Shown: piece by piece, positions 51,653-63,361 of the stretch
Layout: the number at the start of each line of letters is the position of its first letter
How positions within the stretch are numbered: the stretch's first letter is position 1
Source of the DNA: Sporomusa malonica
Lineage (GTDB): Bacteria > Bacillota > Negativicutes > Sporomusales > Sporomusaceae
DNA length: 64,000 nucleotides
Assembly (NCBI RefSeq): GCF_041428715.1
Contig: NZ_CP155572.1
Direction: 5' to 3' (one strand)
Notes under the pieces: generated by a model
Databases searched by the model: none
Told to the model about the DNA's origin: nothing
Seen by the model: only the letters and a program-made list of their open reading frames with translations
Made by a program: the position numbers and the translations under genes

Positions 51653-52727
51653 TGTTACAACCCCCCTTAAGTTTGCTGCGGATTAATCTGGCCCGCAATA
51701 TATTGCTATCACCTTGATTTAATACGGTCTCTCCAGCTAAATTCTGTAAGAAGTTCGGTCTGGTAGTGACCAGAAGTTCGTTAAATACCTCAGGCGCCGC
51801 TTCATCAATCACGCCAAGATCAATGCCCAAGCGAACCTCACTTAAGAGCATCAGGGCTTCCTCAGCCGAAATTCTTTGTGCATAACGAAGCACACCGTAC
51901 GCTCGCCATACTCTGTCTGCCAGCGCATCTTTTGAGTCATTAGCCAGCAGTTCTCTAGCTGTGCGCTCCTTATCAACCACTTTTTTGACCACACCGCTTA
52001 GGTTATTAATAATATCCTGTTCAGTTCGGCCCAAAGTAACTTGATTGGAGATCTGGAAGACATTTCCTGCAGCCTCAGTACCTTCTCCGTATAAACCACG
52101 TACTGCCAAGCCTAGCTGCGTAGCGATCGCCACAATTCTCCCAACCTGTTTGGTTAGCGCCAAGGCTGGCAGATGAACCATAACTGATGCCCTTAAACCT
52201 GTGCCCATATTAGTTGGACAAGCAGTTAGATAGCCGATATGCTCCATAAAAGCCAAATCGTGTTTGGCCTCAATAACATCATCAACAGCATTGGCCTTAT
52301 TGAAGGCATCAGTGAGGTTAAGACCTGACTCTAAACATTGTAGCCGCAGGTGATCTTCTTCATTCACCATAATACTGACGCCAGCATCATCGCGCACAAT
52401 AAGTGCCCGGTTTTCGGGTTCTGCTGCATGATTAGGACTAATAATATGCTTTTCAACAAGTACATACCTAGCTAACGGTGCCAATTCCTCCAACTTAACA
52501 AATGCGTACTCGTGCCCGTCTGCAGCCGCAAGCTCTGTAGATACTTCTTGTAACTCAGCCACAATTTCGCCAAGTTTAGCCGGTGCAGCACGACCAGGAA
52601 AAGGCTGGTTCTGTAGGTTGCGAGCCAAGCGAACCCGGCTGGTAAGCGCAATCTCGCCTTCCGGCCCGGCGCCACTCAGCCATGGCGTTAAAGGCTGATT
52701 AAGAAGGTCTTTCAGTATGTCAACCAT
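51645..52727 (-). CDS. mcsB: Protein arginine kinase McsB
   Basis: 360 residues, phosphagen-kinase fold: TSRVRLARNLQNQPFPG, LTACPTNMGTGLRASVMVHLPAL and the catalytic-loop Cys in that block are visible. Phosphorylates arginines on misfolded proteins, CtsR included, and targets them to ClpCP. ATG behind GGAGGAATGACAG, 12 bases after mcsA. Confidence 0.97.
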   Translation of the reverse strand: MVDILKDLLNQPLTPWLSGAGPEGEIALTSRVRLARNLQNQPFPGRAAPAKLGEIVAELQEVSTELAAADGHEYAFVKLEELAPLARYVLVEKHIISPNHAAEPENRALIVRDDAGVSIMVNEEDHLRLQCLESGLNLTDAFNKANAVDDVIEAKHDLAFMEHIGYLTACPTNMGTGLRASVMVHLPALALTKQVGRIVAIATQLGLAVRGLYGEGTEAAGNVFQISNQVTLGRTEQDIINNLSGVVKKVVDKERTARELLANDSKDALADRVWRAYGVLRYAQRISAEEALMLLSEVRLGIDLGVIDEAAPEVFNELLVTTRPNFLQNLAGETVLNQGDSNILRARLIRSKLKGGCNNV

Positions 52728-52739
52728 CTGTCATTCCTC

Positions 52740-53279
52740 CTACCCTTGATGCTGATCTGAGCTAACAAGCCGTTTTTCTAACGCCTTTATTTCATCCCTA
52801 AGTTTTGCAGCAAGTTCATATTCCTCACGGCTAACACGCTGCTCCAGCTCATGACGCAGTTGTTTGATACGTTGCTCTATACCAAAGCGGATGCTGCTGC
52901 GTTTAGGTGCTTTGCCGGCATGGGCTGCTGTACCATGCATCCGTTTTATGAGTGGTTCCAACTGTCCGCTAAATGCCTGATAACAACCACCGCAGCCAAA
53001 CTTGCCACTGCGGCTAAATTCACTATAGCTAAGACCACAGTCAGTGCAAACCGGTTCGAGTGTCTGCCTGGCGGTATCGGGCAATGTATAATTAAACATC
53101 TCTTTCAGAAAATCATGGACAGAAAACTTACTGCCAAACAGGTTATTTATCCCTTTCCCGATGATCTCACCTGATTGCTCTGCGCACTGTTCGCACAAAT
53201 GTTTTTCAATCTTCTGCTGGTTTATAATTTTAGTAATGTGCACACAGGCAGGCTCTTTTTTACACTCATCACATAACAT
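52740..53279 (-). CDS. mcsA: McsA, activator of McsB
   Basis: 179 residues from ATG at 53279 (LCDECKKEPACVHITK). Four Cys pairs (CDEC, CEQC, CTDC, CGGC) form the zinc fingers, followed by a UVR motif (ELEQRVSREEYELAAKLRDEIKAL). The frame continues 7 codons upstream, but GGAGG is 8 bases before this ATG and within that extension. Confidence 0.95.
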   Translation of the reverse strand: MLCDECKKEPACVHITKIINQQKIEKHLCEQCAEQSGEIIGKGINNLFGSKFSVHDFLKEMFNYTLPDTARQTLEPVCTDCGLSYSEFSRSGKFGCGGCYQAFSGQLEPLIKRMHGTAAHAGKAPKRSSIRFGIEQRIKQLRHELEQRVSREEYELAAKLRDEIKALEKRLVSSDQHQG

Positions 53280-53299
53280 ACTGTTTGCCTCCGTACTCA

Positions 53300-53749
53300 T
53301 TATTCATTTTGGTTGGCTAACGTCATTAATAGTGACTGTAAGAGCGGCGCGCGCTCTTCAGGCTCAAGGCGCTCATAAAGAATAGCAAAGCATTTATAAA
53401 TAAGCGCGGCCTCCCTGCTTGTCATGAGATTGTGACTTCTCAGACGGGTAACAATTGCCTTGATGTCGGCTAAACTCATGCTGCTATCAATCTGGCTGGC
53501 GGCATCCTGATAGACAAGACTCTGCACGGGAATGCGGGCAATCCGGACAAAGCCGCCTGAACCACGCCTTGATTCAACAATAAAACCGCGTTCTATGGTA
53601 AAGCGAGTACTCAACACATAGCTAATTTGCGAAGGCGCACAAGCTAGCTCTTCAGCCATCTCGTTGCGCCGCAAAATAATAATTTCATCTTGCTCATGCG
53701 CTATCTGACGCAAAATCCACTGTTCAATGATATCGGCTAAATTGTTCAA
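53300..53749 (-). CDS. ctsR: Transcriptional repressor CtsR
   Basis: 149 residues. Winged-helix DNA-binding domain with EMAEELACAPSQISYVLSTRFT and the RGSGGFVRI wing with the arginine phosphorylation/heat-sensing glycine region. Represses clp genes. TTG start at 53749, 7 bases from GGAGG. First gene of the operon and just downstream of its own operator. Confidence 0.96.
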   Translation of the reverse strand: MNNLADIIEQWILRQIAHEQDEIIILRRNEMAEELACAPSQISYVLSTRFTIERGFIVESRRGSGGFVRIARIPVQSLVYQDAASQIDSSMSLADIKAIVTRLRSHNLMTSREAALIYKCFAILYERLEPEERAPLLQSLLMTLANQNE

Positions 53750-53771
53750 ATTCCCACCTCCCCACCTTTAA

Positions 53772-53796
53772 TTCGACTTTACTTGACCTTTTGACT
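53772..53796 (-). promoter_or_regulatory. CtsR operator
   Basis: Minus strand has heptads AGTCAAA (53796-53790), then GGTCAAG-TAA-AGTCGAA (53788-53772), matching the direct-repeat CtsR site (RGTCAAA-N3-RGTCAAA) with one mismatch in each half. It sits just downstream of the -10 region. Confidence 0.8.
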
Positions 53797-53798
53797 TT

Positions 53799-53827
53799 AT
53801 TTTATTTTAATCTGTTTCGCATTGCAA
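53799..53827 (-). promoter_or_regulatory. Promoter of ctsR-mcsA-mcsB-clpC
   Basis: Minus strand TTGCAA (53827-53822), 17-base spacer, TAAAAT (53804-53799), directly upstream of the CtsR heptads. Confidence 0.65.
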
Positions 53828-53922
53828 TGCCTGTGTTGTGGCAAAATAAGGCTTAACAACTAAGTAATAACGATTATTGTTGAATACGTCCTCGATTATA
53901 AGTATTTCGCCGCTATGCATGC

Positions 53923-55107
53923 TTATTCTACAACCTGCAATACTAAAAACTTTAAATAATTAGTCTCAGGTGCCGCCGGCAGGATTGGATGGTCTTTGGC
54001 TTGTGTCCGGTATTCTACCTCCCGAACAACCCGCTTAGCATCCCGGGCAGCGTCAACAACTACGGCTTTAAACAGGTCACGGTCCATATGATACGAGCAC
54101 GAGCAAGTAACTAAAAATCCCCCTGGGCGCGTCAACTTCAGGCCGCGTAGATTGATTTCCTTATATCCCCTGGCAGCACCCTCTATACTGTCGCGGCTCT
54201 TAGTAAATGCCGGCGGGTCAAGAATGACTACATCATACTGACGTTGTTCTTCTGTTAAAGACCGCAAGGCGTCAAAGGCATTCGCCACCTCAAAATTACA
54301 CCGCTCACTAACACCGTTCATCTCGGCATTCTTCTTTGCTAAGACAACAGCCTCTTCGGAAATGTCGATAGAATGCACACTCTTTGCTCCATACAGTGCA
54401 CTATGTATAGCAAACGACCCAGTATGGCAGAAGCAGTCTAAGACTTCAGCATCTTTAACAATCGGTTCTAAAAAGCGGCGGTTTTCGCGTTGATCATAGA
54501 AGAAGCCGGTTTTTTGCCCCTTTTCCACATCAGCATAAAAGGGTATGCCATTCTCATTAACAATAATCTGGGTAGGAAAGTTGCCTTTGAGGTAGCCTTT
54601 ACGCATATCCATGCCTTCCAGTTTGCGGACAGGTACATCATTGCGCTCATATATCCCTTCAGGTGCAAACAGTTCTTCCAGAACTGAGATAATTGTCTCT
54701 TTATGAACATCGATGCCCAACGCCAGCGTCTGAATGACCATATATTTGCCAAATTTGTCAACAATAAGCGCAGGTAGAAAATCGGCCTCACCATAAACCA
54801 ATCGGCAATAGTCAGGTTCAGATAAAAATCTTTGACGATACCGCCAGGCAGTTTGGATACGACGCTTGAAAAATTCCCTGTCAATTGGCTCCTGCTGACG
54901 CGATAAGATGCGGATAATAATCTGTGAGCGTGGATTGATATAGCCTCGCCCAATAAATCGCTGCCGGGAGTTGTATACATCAACGATATCTCCAGGCTGA
55001 AACTCACCGTCAATATAGTCAAGTTCGCTCTGAAATACCCAAGGATGACCGCTTTCAACCCGATGCTGGGCACCTTTGCGTAAAAATACTTTTGTCTTGA
55101 TTTCCAT
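53923..55107 (-). CDS. rlmI: RlmI-like 23S rRNA (cytosine-5) methyltransferase
   Basis: 394 residues: N-terminal PUA domain (RVESGHPWVFQSELDYIDGEFQPGDIVDV) and a SAM-dependent methyltransferase domain (LDCFCHTGSFAIHSALYGA, SIDISEEAV, VILDPPAF, CSCSYHM). E. coli RlmI methylates C1962; RlmI and related YccW proteins have the same layout, so the exact target is inferred. ATG behind GAGGAAATAAT. Confidence 0.87.
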   Translation of the reverse strand: MEIKTKVFLRKGAQHRVESGHPWVFQSELDYIDGEFQPGDIVDVYNSRQRFIGRGYINPRSQIIIRILSRQQEPIDREFFKRRIQTAWRYRQRFLSEPDYCRLVYGEADFLPALIVDKFGKYMVIQTLALGIDVHKETIISVLEELFAPEGIYERNDVPVRKLEGMDMRKGYLKGNFPTQIIVNENGIPFYADVEKGQKTGFFYDQRENRRFLEPIVKDAEVLDCFCHTGSFAIHSALYGAKSVHSIDISEEAVVLAKKNAEMNGVSERCNFEVANAFDALRSLTEEQRQYDVVILDPPAFTKSRDSIEGAARGYKEINLRGLKLTRPGGFLVTCSCSYHMDRDLFKAVVVDAARDAKRVVREVEYRTQAKDHPILPAAPETNYLKFLVLQVVE

Positions 55108-55116
55108 ATTATTTCC

Positions 55117-55647
55117 TCATTTCTTAATTTGTTTCCGTTTTTTCCACCATTCATACATCATATAAATTGCCGCCGCTGACATCAATCCGGCGTTAATTAG
55201 CCGATATTCCCGGAACCAGTGATTATGTTCCCAATAGGATACTGGGCTTTCAACCGTATAAGACGCCAGCGGATAAAGAAAAAAGTTAGAGTACGCGCCA
55301 TGAGTAAAAGCGTCGATCAAAAGGTGTGTCCCCCAGCCAATAATGAACGCTTGAACTTTTCTGAATGCTGGGAAAAAGCTTATTAACAGAGCACTAAACC
55401 AAATGGGCACAGAATGGCCAATTAAATCAATCTTTACCACCCAGGGAAATATAGCTACAAGGCCCATAAGCACGCCCGGGCTTAGACTACCAAGTTCAGG
55501 CCAGGTCACATAGCCCTTAATCAACAATACACCCAAAAGTGCCACGTAAATGTAGTCAGGCAGCATGGCACCAAATACAAACTGCCATACGTTGGGATGA
55601 TTCCTGGTAAAAAAATAAATCCAAAAACCATGGTGGAGAGTATGCAT
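55117..55647 (-). CDS. Membrane protein resembling YdjM-like metal-dependent hydrolases
   Basis: 176 residues, about four to five membrane helices. Histidine/aspartate pattern HTLHHGFWIYFFTRNHP, GAMLPDYIY and WGTHLLIDAFTHG fits the membrane-bound metal-dependent hydrolase group (DUF457/YdjM-like or zinc-phospholipase-like). Activity unknown. ATG behind TAGGAGGCCAA, 9 bases before rlmI, so likely co-transcribed. Confidence 0.7.
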   Translation of the reverse strand: MHTLHHGFWIYFFTRNHPNVWQFVFGAMLPDYIYVALLGVLLIKGYVTWPELGSLSPGVLMGLVAIFPWVVKIDLIGHSVPIWFSALLISFFPAFRKVQAFIIGWGTHLLIDAFTHGAYSNFFLYPLASYTVESPVSYWEHNHWFREYRLINAGLMSAAAIYMMYEWWKKRKQIKK

Positions 55648-55719
55648 TTGGCCTCCTAAATACCAATTTCTTGGTTCACGCCTTAATAGTGTGCTCCACC
55701 ACAGCGACAGTATGTAGAA

Positions 55720-55744
55720 AGGCAGCGCTATCTAAGCACTGCCT
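55720..55744 (-). terminator. Hairpin after the flavodiiron protein gene
   Basis: Minus RNA AGGCAGUGCU/AGCGCUGCCU (arms 55744-55735 and 55729-55720, one U-G), loop 5 bases, followed by UUCUACAU only, so moderate. Confidence 0.6.
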
Positions 55745-55750
55745 AATCGT

Positions 55751-56935
55751 CTAAATTCTCGCCAACACTTTTTGGGCAAATTCACGACCAAATTCAAAGC
55801 ACTTATCCATTTCTGCCTCATCAGGTACCCATTTGAGTGATACGCCTGGCTGTTCTACAGCTATCCCAGCGCTTTTCATCATTTCCTCAATGGCGTTTTG
55901 CGCGCCGCCACCCCAGCCATACGCACCAAACGCTGCACCAACTTTGCCTGTTGGCCTGAGCCCCTTAAGATAGGTCATCAACGCTCCCATACTGGGTAAC
56001 ATCCCGTTATTTAATGTTGAAGAGCCAATCAGCACACCACCTGCCTCAAGCACGTCTCTGATGACCTCGCTCCGGTCAGCGGTGGACATCTTATATAACT
56101 TGCCGGTAACCCCGGCAGCGGCCACACCGTCAAGTATCTGGCGCGCCATACGCTCTGTACTGCCCCACATGCTGTCATAGGCGATAATTATTTTGTCTGT
56201 CGTCTTGCCTTGGCCCCAGAACTGATATTTAGCAACAATATCAGGGATATGCTTACGCCACACTACCCCATGACTAGGGGCAATAGTTTGTATTGGCAGC
56301 TCCTTAAGCTTGTCTACAGCCTTTACCACCATTTTACCAAACGGCAGAAGAATGTTGGCGTAGTATTTTTCGGCTTCATATAGCACTTCATGAATATCAT
56401 TTTCATCATCAAAGCGCTTAGTTGTCGAGATATGCTGCCCAAAAGCATCATTGGAAAAAAGAATTTGTTCCCCTGTCAAATAGCAGATCATCGAATCTGG
56501 CCAGTGCAGCATCGGGACTGGTACAAAGTGCAGCTTGTTGCGACCAAGATCTAGTACGTCACCCTCTTTGACTACCTGAAAGTCATAACTTTTTTGGTAA
56601 TGCTTGATAATACCAGTACGGCCATGTTCGGTTAATAGCACCTTGGCCTGTGGTGCCCGCTCCATCACTGCTGGCAAAGCACTTGAATGGTCTGGCTCAA
56701 TATGATTGGTAATAATATAATCAATTTTCGCCGGGTCAATAATTTGGCTAACGCGGTCTAAAAGTTCTTGGGCAAAAGGTGCTTTGACAGTATCAATCAG
56801 ACATACCTTTTCATCAACAATAAGGTAGGAATTGTAGGTTACGCCCCGGGGAGTAGTATATCCATGGAAATCGCGGGTATTCCAGTCCACTGCCCCCACA
56901 TAATAAACACTCTCAGACAATTTAACCTGATTCAT
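55751..56935 (-). CDS. Flavodiiron protein (FprA-type)
   Basis: 394 residues. Beta-lactamase-like diiron domain with NHIEPDHSSALP, MLHWPDSM, SNDAFGQH and APSHGVVW ligands, then a flavodoxin domain (IIIAYDSMWGSTERMARQI; GSSTLNNGMLP; GAYGWGGGA). Reduces O2 to water or NO to N2O in anaerobes. No C-terminal rubredoxin domain. ATG behind AAGAGGAGTGAAGTGTA. Confidence 0.95.
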   Translation of the reverse strand: MNQVKLSESVYYVGAVDWNTRDFHGYTTPRGVTYNSYLIVDEKVCLIDTVKAPFAQELLDRVSQIIDPAKIDYIITNHIEPDHSSALPAVMERAPQAKVLLTEHGRTGIIKHYQKSYDFQVVKEGDVLDLGRNKLHFVPVPMLHWPDSMICYLTGEQILFSNDAFGQHISTTKRFDDENDIHEVLYEAEKYYANILLPFGKMVVKAVDKLKELPIQTIAPSHGVVWRKHIPDIVAKYQFWGQGKTTDKIIIAYDSMWGSTERMARQILDGVAAAGVTGKLYKMSTADRSEVIRDVLEAGGVLIGSSTLNNGMLPSMGALMTYLKGLRPTGKVGAAFGAYGWGGGAQNAIEEMMKSAGIAVEQPGVSLKWVPDEAEMDKCFEFGREFAQKVLARI

Positions 56936-56974
56936 TACACTTCACTCCTCTTATGTAATTTTTTCCCGCAACCC

Positions 56975-57916
56975 TTAGCTTAGTAGTTTTGGCGCATTAG
57001 CTAAGACTTGGCAGGCCTCACTCATTATGGTGTTCACAATAACAGCCACTGGCTCAATCTTTTGAAGTGGCAGTAAGCTTTGCCCGGCCAGTACCACACC
57101 GTTGTCAACATCACCATCAACGGCTGCCAATCGGTTAGTACCAGTGGCCAGTTTATCCAGCTCAGCCTGGGGTACGCACTTACGCTCCAGGGCTAAATAC
57201 TTCTCAGTAAATGAGTTCTTGATACCGCGGACACCATGACCGGATATAAGGCCGGTTACAACACTGTCAGTATCCACAGCAGCAAGCAATTTCTTCTTAA
57301 CATTCGGGTGAACGCCACATTCCTCGGCAATCAGGAACCTTGTTCCCATTTGAATTCCGGCTGCCCCCATCACCAGCGCGGCTGCAAGACCCCGGCCATC
57401 AGCCAAACCACCACCAACAATTACCGGGATATTAATAAGTGGGATCACCTGTGTCATCAACGCCATAGTTGTAAGCACACCGATATGCCCACCAGCCTCC
57501 ATTCCCTCAATAACGATGGCATCAGCCCCGCTGTCTTCCACGCGTTTGGCCAGCTTTACACTTGGAACCACTGGTATTTTTTTAACCCCAGCCTTACTGA
57601 GCTTTTCAAAAAAAGGTACGGGGTTGCCTGCACCTAAGGTAACAAAAGCAGGTTTCTCCTCGCAGATAGCCTCAATAACTTCATCCTTATTTTCAGCCAT
57701 AAGCATCACATTAACACCAAATGGCTTATCAGTCAGCCGCTTGGCCAAGCGTATCTGCTCTCTGACATAGTCGGCATCACGGCCACCGGCAGCAATAATA
57801 CCGGCACCACCTGCTGCAGAAACAGCGGCTGCCAGTATGGCCTCAGAAACCCAGGCCATACCTCCCTGAATAATCGGATAGGTAATGCCCAGAAGCTTTG
57901 TCAGTTTAGTGTCCAT
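56975..57916 (-). CDS. fabK: FabK-type enoyl-ACP reductase (flavin-dependent)
   Basis: 313 residues, TIM-barrel FMN enzyme. LGITYPIIQGGMAWVS, KPFGVNVMLM, GAGNP, IPVVPSVKLAKRVEDSGADA, IEGMEAGGHIG (with the FabK histidine) and GGLADGRG closely follow Streptococcus FabK. The nitronate monooxygenase family is related but lacks this close agreement. No fab neighbours here, so the assignment rests on sequence. ATG behind GGAGGGAGAAATAG. Confidence 0.85.
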   Translation of the reverse strand: MDTKLTKLLGITYPIIQGGMAWVSEAILAAAVSAAGGAGIIAAGGRDADYVREQIRLAKRLTDKPFGVNVMLMAENKDEVIEAICEEKPAFVTLGAGNPVPFFEKLSKAGVKKIPVVPSVKLAKRVEDSGADAIVIEGMEAGGHIGVLTTMALMTQVIPLINIPVIVGGGLADGRGLAAALVMGAAGIQMGTRFLIAEECGVHPNVKKKLLAAVDTDSVVTGLISGHGVRGIKNSFTEKYLALERKCVPQAELDKLATGTNRLAAVDGDVDNGVVLAGQSLLPLQKIEPVAVIVNTIMSEACQVLANAPKLLS

Positions 57917-58222
57917 CTATTTCTCCCTCCATTGGTGTCTAGCTATTTTCTTCACTATCTGACCAGATAATTCCTGCTAATGTTAGCCAAATAGCAATAA
58001 TTATCTGTCTGCAAGAATTATTATATAGTTTTCCAATAAAATTATGAAATAACTCTTTACATTCTTGCTCATTCTAACTATAATGAAACATTGTATAAAT
58101 CATATCTTGCTTGAGAGAACTCGTAGATTTCTTTCTTAAATCGCGTTATTTCGGGTAAATCGTAAAAATATGCCTGTTTTTCCTATACTAAGTCATAATT
58201 TGATATAAAGGGGCGATAAGCC
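57917..58222. other. Non-coding stretch between fabK and speD
   Basis: 306 AT-rich bases between two divergent genes. A possible -10 TATACT (near 58186) with no good -35 lies before speD. No open frame, repeat or stable hairpin was seen. Confidence 0.5.
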
Positions 58223-58672
58223 GTGAGAACACTTGGAAAGCATTTGACCGTCGATATGTACGGTTGCAGCGTTGATAGCCTTAACAACCTCGAGTTCATT
58301 AAAACTGCGATACTTGCAGCAGTACAGGAAGCCAACCTGACACTACTGAACTTATCCTATCATCAATTTGAGCCCCAGGGAGTGACTGCGCTAGCCCTGT
58401 TAGCAGAAAGCCATATGAGTGTTCATACCCATCCAAAGCTGGGCTATGCAGCTGTTGACGTCTTTACGTGCGGCGACCTCAGCCGTCCGGAGAAAGCAGT
58501 TGCTGTCCTAAAAAGCTTTTTAAAACCGGAAAAAACTAAGACAACCAACATTATGCGCGGCGACTTTGGTTCACAAAAAGATATGAAGCCCCGCATCAAA
58601 GTAAGCATTGCCCCGCTTCGCCGTGTCCGCAACACAAGTGCGAAAGTATGGCGCTTCCTCCGCAATAAATAG
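58223..58672 (+). CDS. speD: S-adenosylmethionine decarboxylase proenzyme
   Basis: 149 residues. Self-cleavage site Glu62-Ser63 in LLAESHMSVHTHPKLGYAAVDVFTCGD (the serine becomes the pyruvoyl group), with His68 and Cys83 as the processing/catalytic residues. Yields decarboxylated SAM for spermidine. The C-terminus (about 125-149) is basic and longer than in B. subtilis SpeH. GTG start behind AAAGGGGCGATAAGCC. speE is not in the window. Confidence 0.94.
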   Translation: MRTLGKHLTVDMYGCSVDSLNNLEFIKTAILAAVQEANLTLLNLSYHQFEPQGVTALALLAESHMSVHTHPKLGYAAVDVFTCGDLSRPEKAVAVLKSFLKPEKTKTTNIMRGDFGSQKDMKPRIKVSIAPLRRVRNTSAKVWRFLRNK

Positions 58673-58756
58673 AAAGAGTATAGCAATGTACAGCTAGCTG
58701 TGAAAAGGCCGGCTGTACATTTTTTATTCAATAATAGATAAATTTTGGATATACTA

Positions 58757-58785
58757 TTGACAAAGTCCGGAAAATAGATAATAAT
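58757..58785 (+). promoter_or_regulatory. Promoter of rubrerythrin gene
   Basis: TTGACA (58757-58762), 17-base spacer, AATAAT (58780-58785). The AT-rich stretch that follows could hold a PerR site, but no clear match was found. Confidence 0.55.
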
Positions 58786-58830
58786 ATTCCATAGATAATT
58801 AATACTGAAATCACTTAGGGGGAATGTAAT

Positions 58831-59325
58831 ATGAGTAACACTGATAAAAATTTAGCCGCCGCTTTTGCCGGTGAATCACAAGCTAATCGTAAGTATTTGG
58901 CTTTCGCCAAGCAAGCTGACACTGAAGGTCATGCTCAGGCAGCCAAACTATTCCGCGCTGCGGCTGAAGCTGAAACCATTCATGCACATACTCACTTGAA
59001 AACATTGGGCGGAATTAAATCCACTGCTGAAAACCTTAAGGCAGCCGTAGAAGGCGAGACTTATGAGTTTGAGTCCATGTATCCTGGCTTTATCAAAGAA
59101 GCACAAGAAGAAAACAACACCGCTGCTGTTCGCACATTTACCCTTGCAAATGAGGCTGAAAAAGTCCATGCTGAGCTCTATAAAAAAGCACTTGCTAACC
59201 TTAGCAATGGCGAGTCATATGACTACTACCTCTGCGCAGTCTGTGGTCATATTGCCGAAAAAGAAGCACCTGAGAAGTGCCCTATTTGTGGTGCAAAATC
59301 TCAGGCGTATAAAAACATCGGCTAA
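58831..59325 (+). CDS. rbr: Rubrerythrin
   Basis: 164 residues. Ferritin-like diiron domain with E-x2-H type ligands (FAGESQANRKYLAFA; AAAEAETIHAHTHL; ANEAEKVHAELY) and a C-terminal rubredoxin-like Fe site CAVCGH / CPICGA. Reduces hydrogen peroxide in anaerobes. ATG behind TAGGGGGAATGTAAT. Own promoter and terminator. Confidence 0.96.
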   Translation: MSNTDKNLAAAFAGESQANRKYLAFAKQADTEGHAQAAKLFRAAAEAETIHAHTHLKTLGGIKSTAENLKAAVEGETYEFESMYPGFIKEAQEENNTAAVRTFTLANEAEKVHAELYKKALANLSNGESYDYYLCAVCGHIAEKEAPEKCPICGAKSQAYKNIG

Positions 59326-59343
59326 AAAAATATCTATAGCTTC

Positions 59344-59376
59344 AAAAAAACCTGACCTTAGTGGTCAGGTTTTTTT
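59344..59376 (+). terminator. Terminator after rubrerythrin gene
   Basis: Stem AAAAAAACCTGACC / GGTCAGGTTTTTTT with a 5-base loop. Confidence 0.9.
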
Positions 59377-59435
59377 CGCGTGTCCAGATCTCTAGCAGTC
59401 TGAACGGAATAAACTTTTTCGCTATATATAGCAAG

Positions 59436-59461
59436 AAGCACTCACTAAAAAGTGAGTGCTT
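59436..59461 (-). terminator. Hairpin downstream of the terminal 5S rRNA gene
   Basis: Perfect 11-bp stem AAGCACTCACT / AGTGAGTGCTT starting 7 bases after the 5S end; on minus RNA it is followed by CUUGC, so the U tract is weak. Likely end of the rRNA operon. Confidence 0.7.
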
Positions 59462-59467
59462 TTGTAA

Positions 59468-59582
59468 CCAGCAACTTCCTAATCTCCCAGGCCGTTTCCA
59501 GCCAAGTACCTTCGGCGTTTATGGGCTTAACTACTGTGTTCGGTATGGGAACAGGTGGACCCCCACAGCTATCGTCACTGGA
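59468..59582 (-). rRNA. rrf: 5S rRNA (terminal copy)
   Basis: 115 bases. Helix I CCAGTGAC pairs with GTTGCTGG at the ends; CCCATACCGAACACAGTAGTTAAGCCC and CGCCGAAGGTACTTGGCTGG-type blocks are typical. Differs from the copy at 62903-63017 by one base in the GGGGGTCCACC / GGGGTTCCACC part. Confidence 0.93.
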
Positions 59583-59614
59583 TATGTCAGGTGAACATCC
59601 CTATTGGGTACATT

Positions 59615-59640
59615 CCCTGAAAACTTCACAGAAGAAAAGC
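59615..59640. other. 3' arm of the pre-23S processing stem
   Basis: CCCTGAAAACTTCACAGAAG... on the plus strand is complementary to 62838-62862. In the minus-strand precursor these two arms bracket the 23S and would form a long double-stranded stalk, the substrate type of RNase III and Mini-RNase III. Confidence 0.75.
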
Positions 59641-59689
59641 ATTGCGCAATATAGGTTGTTATGTTTGCACTTGTGCAAACGAGGTTGTT

Positions 59690-62602
<2,913 letters not shown>

Positions 62603-62609
62603 TAGCTGC

Positions 62610-62727
62610 AACTGTCTATCGCGCATCATCTGCGTTGTTGCTCCTCAGACCGTTTGTTTGCGTACGACTGTACGCGGCACTGCACGGTCTTCCGGTGCGC
62701 CTAGCATCTGATACCCGCTAGCCAGTT
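62610..62727. repeat. Hairpin repeat family 1, copy C (in the pre-23S leader)
   Basis: 118 bp. Arms AACTG-CTA (62610-62618) and TAG-CAGTT (62718-62727) are complementary. Core CATCTGCGTTGTTGCTCCTC...CGTACGACTGTACGC...CCGGTGCGCCTAGCATCTG matches copies A and B. It lies between the 23S 5' end and the 5' processing arm, so it is transcribed with the rRNA and removed on maturation. Confidence 0.85.
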
Positions 62728-62837
62728 TCGCCTCATCTTAAACTTAGCTTTCGCTAAAGGTAAGACGTTTAAAAAATCCTAATTGCGCTCGTTAAGTTAC
62801 TTCTACATATTTGCATATGAGAGGTAATTTTACTTTT

Positions 62838-62862
62838 GCTTTCTTCTGTGCAGTTTTCAAGG
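62838..62862. other. 5' arm of the pre-23S processing stem
   Basis: GCTTTCTTCTGTGCAGTTTT... is complementary to 59615-59640 with few mismatches. See that entry. Confidence 0.75.
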
Positions 62863-62902
62863 AACATATTAAATTGATGAACACGTAAAGTGTTCATCAA
62901 AA

Positions 62903-63017
62903 CCAGCAACTTCCTAATCTCCCAGGCCGTTTCCAGCCAAGTACCTTCGGCGTTTATGGGCTTAACTACTGTGTTCGGTATGGGAACAGGTGGAACCCCA
63001 CAGCTATCGTCACTGGA
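62903..63017 (-). rRNA. rrf: 5S rRNA located in the 16S-23S spacer
   Basis: 115 bases, complete and nearly identical to the terminal 5S (same helix I ends). Its 5' end is only 3 bases from the CCA of tRNA-Ala. Both copies look functional, so the operon is 16S-Ile-Ala-5S-23S-5S. Confidence 0.92.
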
Positions 63018-63020
63018 TTA

Positions 63021-63096
63021 TGGTGGAGACGAGCGGGATCGAACCGCTGACCCCCTGCTTGCAAGGCAGGTGCTCTCCCAGCTGAGCTACGCCCCC
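63021..63096 (-). tRNA. tRNA-Ala (TGC)
   Basis: 76 bases with encoded CCA; acceptor GGGGGCG/CGTCTCC (two G-U), anticodon loop CTTGCAA. Standard spacer tRNA. Confidence 0.96.
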
Positions 63097-63125
63097 ATAT
63101 TAATGAAACCATATTAAGATAGAGA

Positions 63126-63202
<77 letters not shown>

Positions 63203-63361
63203 ATCTTGAAGGACTTATTATGTTATCACAGTTCACTGTTGCTTGCAACAGGTACTTTGTGGTAACTTGCATTCCCTCAAAACTAAACAATGTAAGTGTA
63301 ATGTATCTGCCAAATGTACCGACCTAGGATTTCAGACTGTATTTCAAGTCTGTTATCTCCC

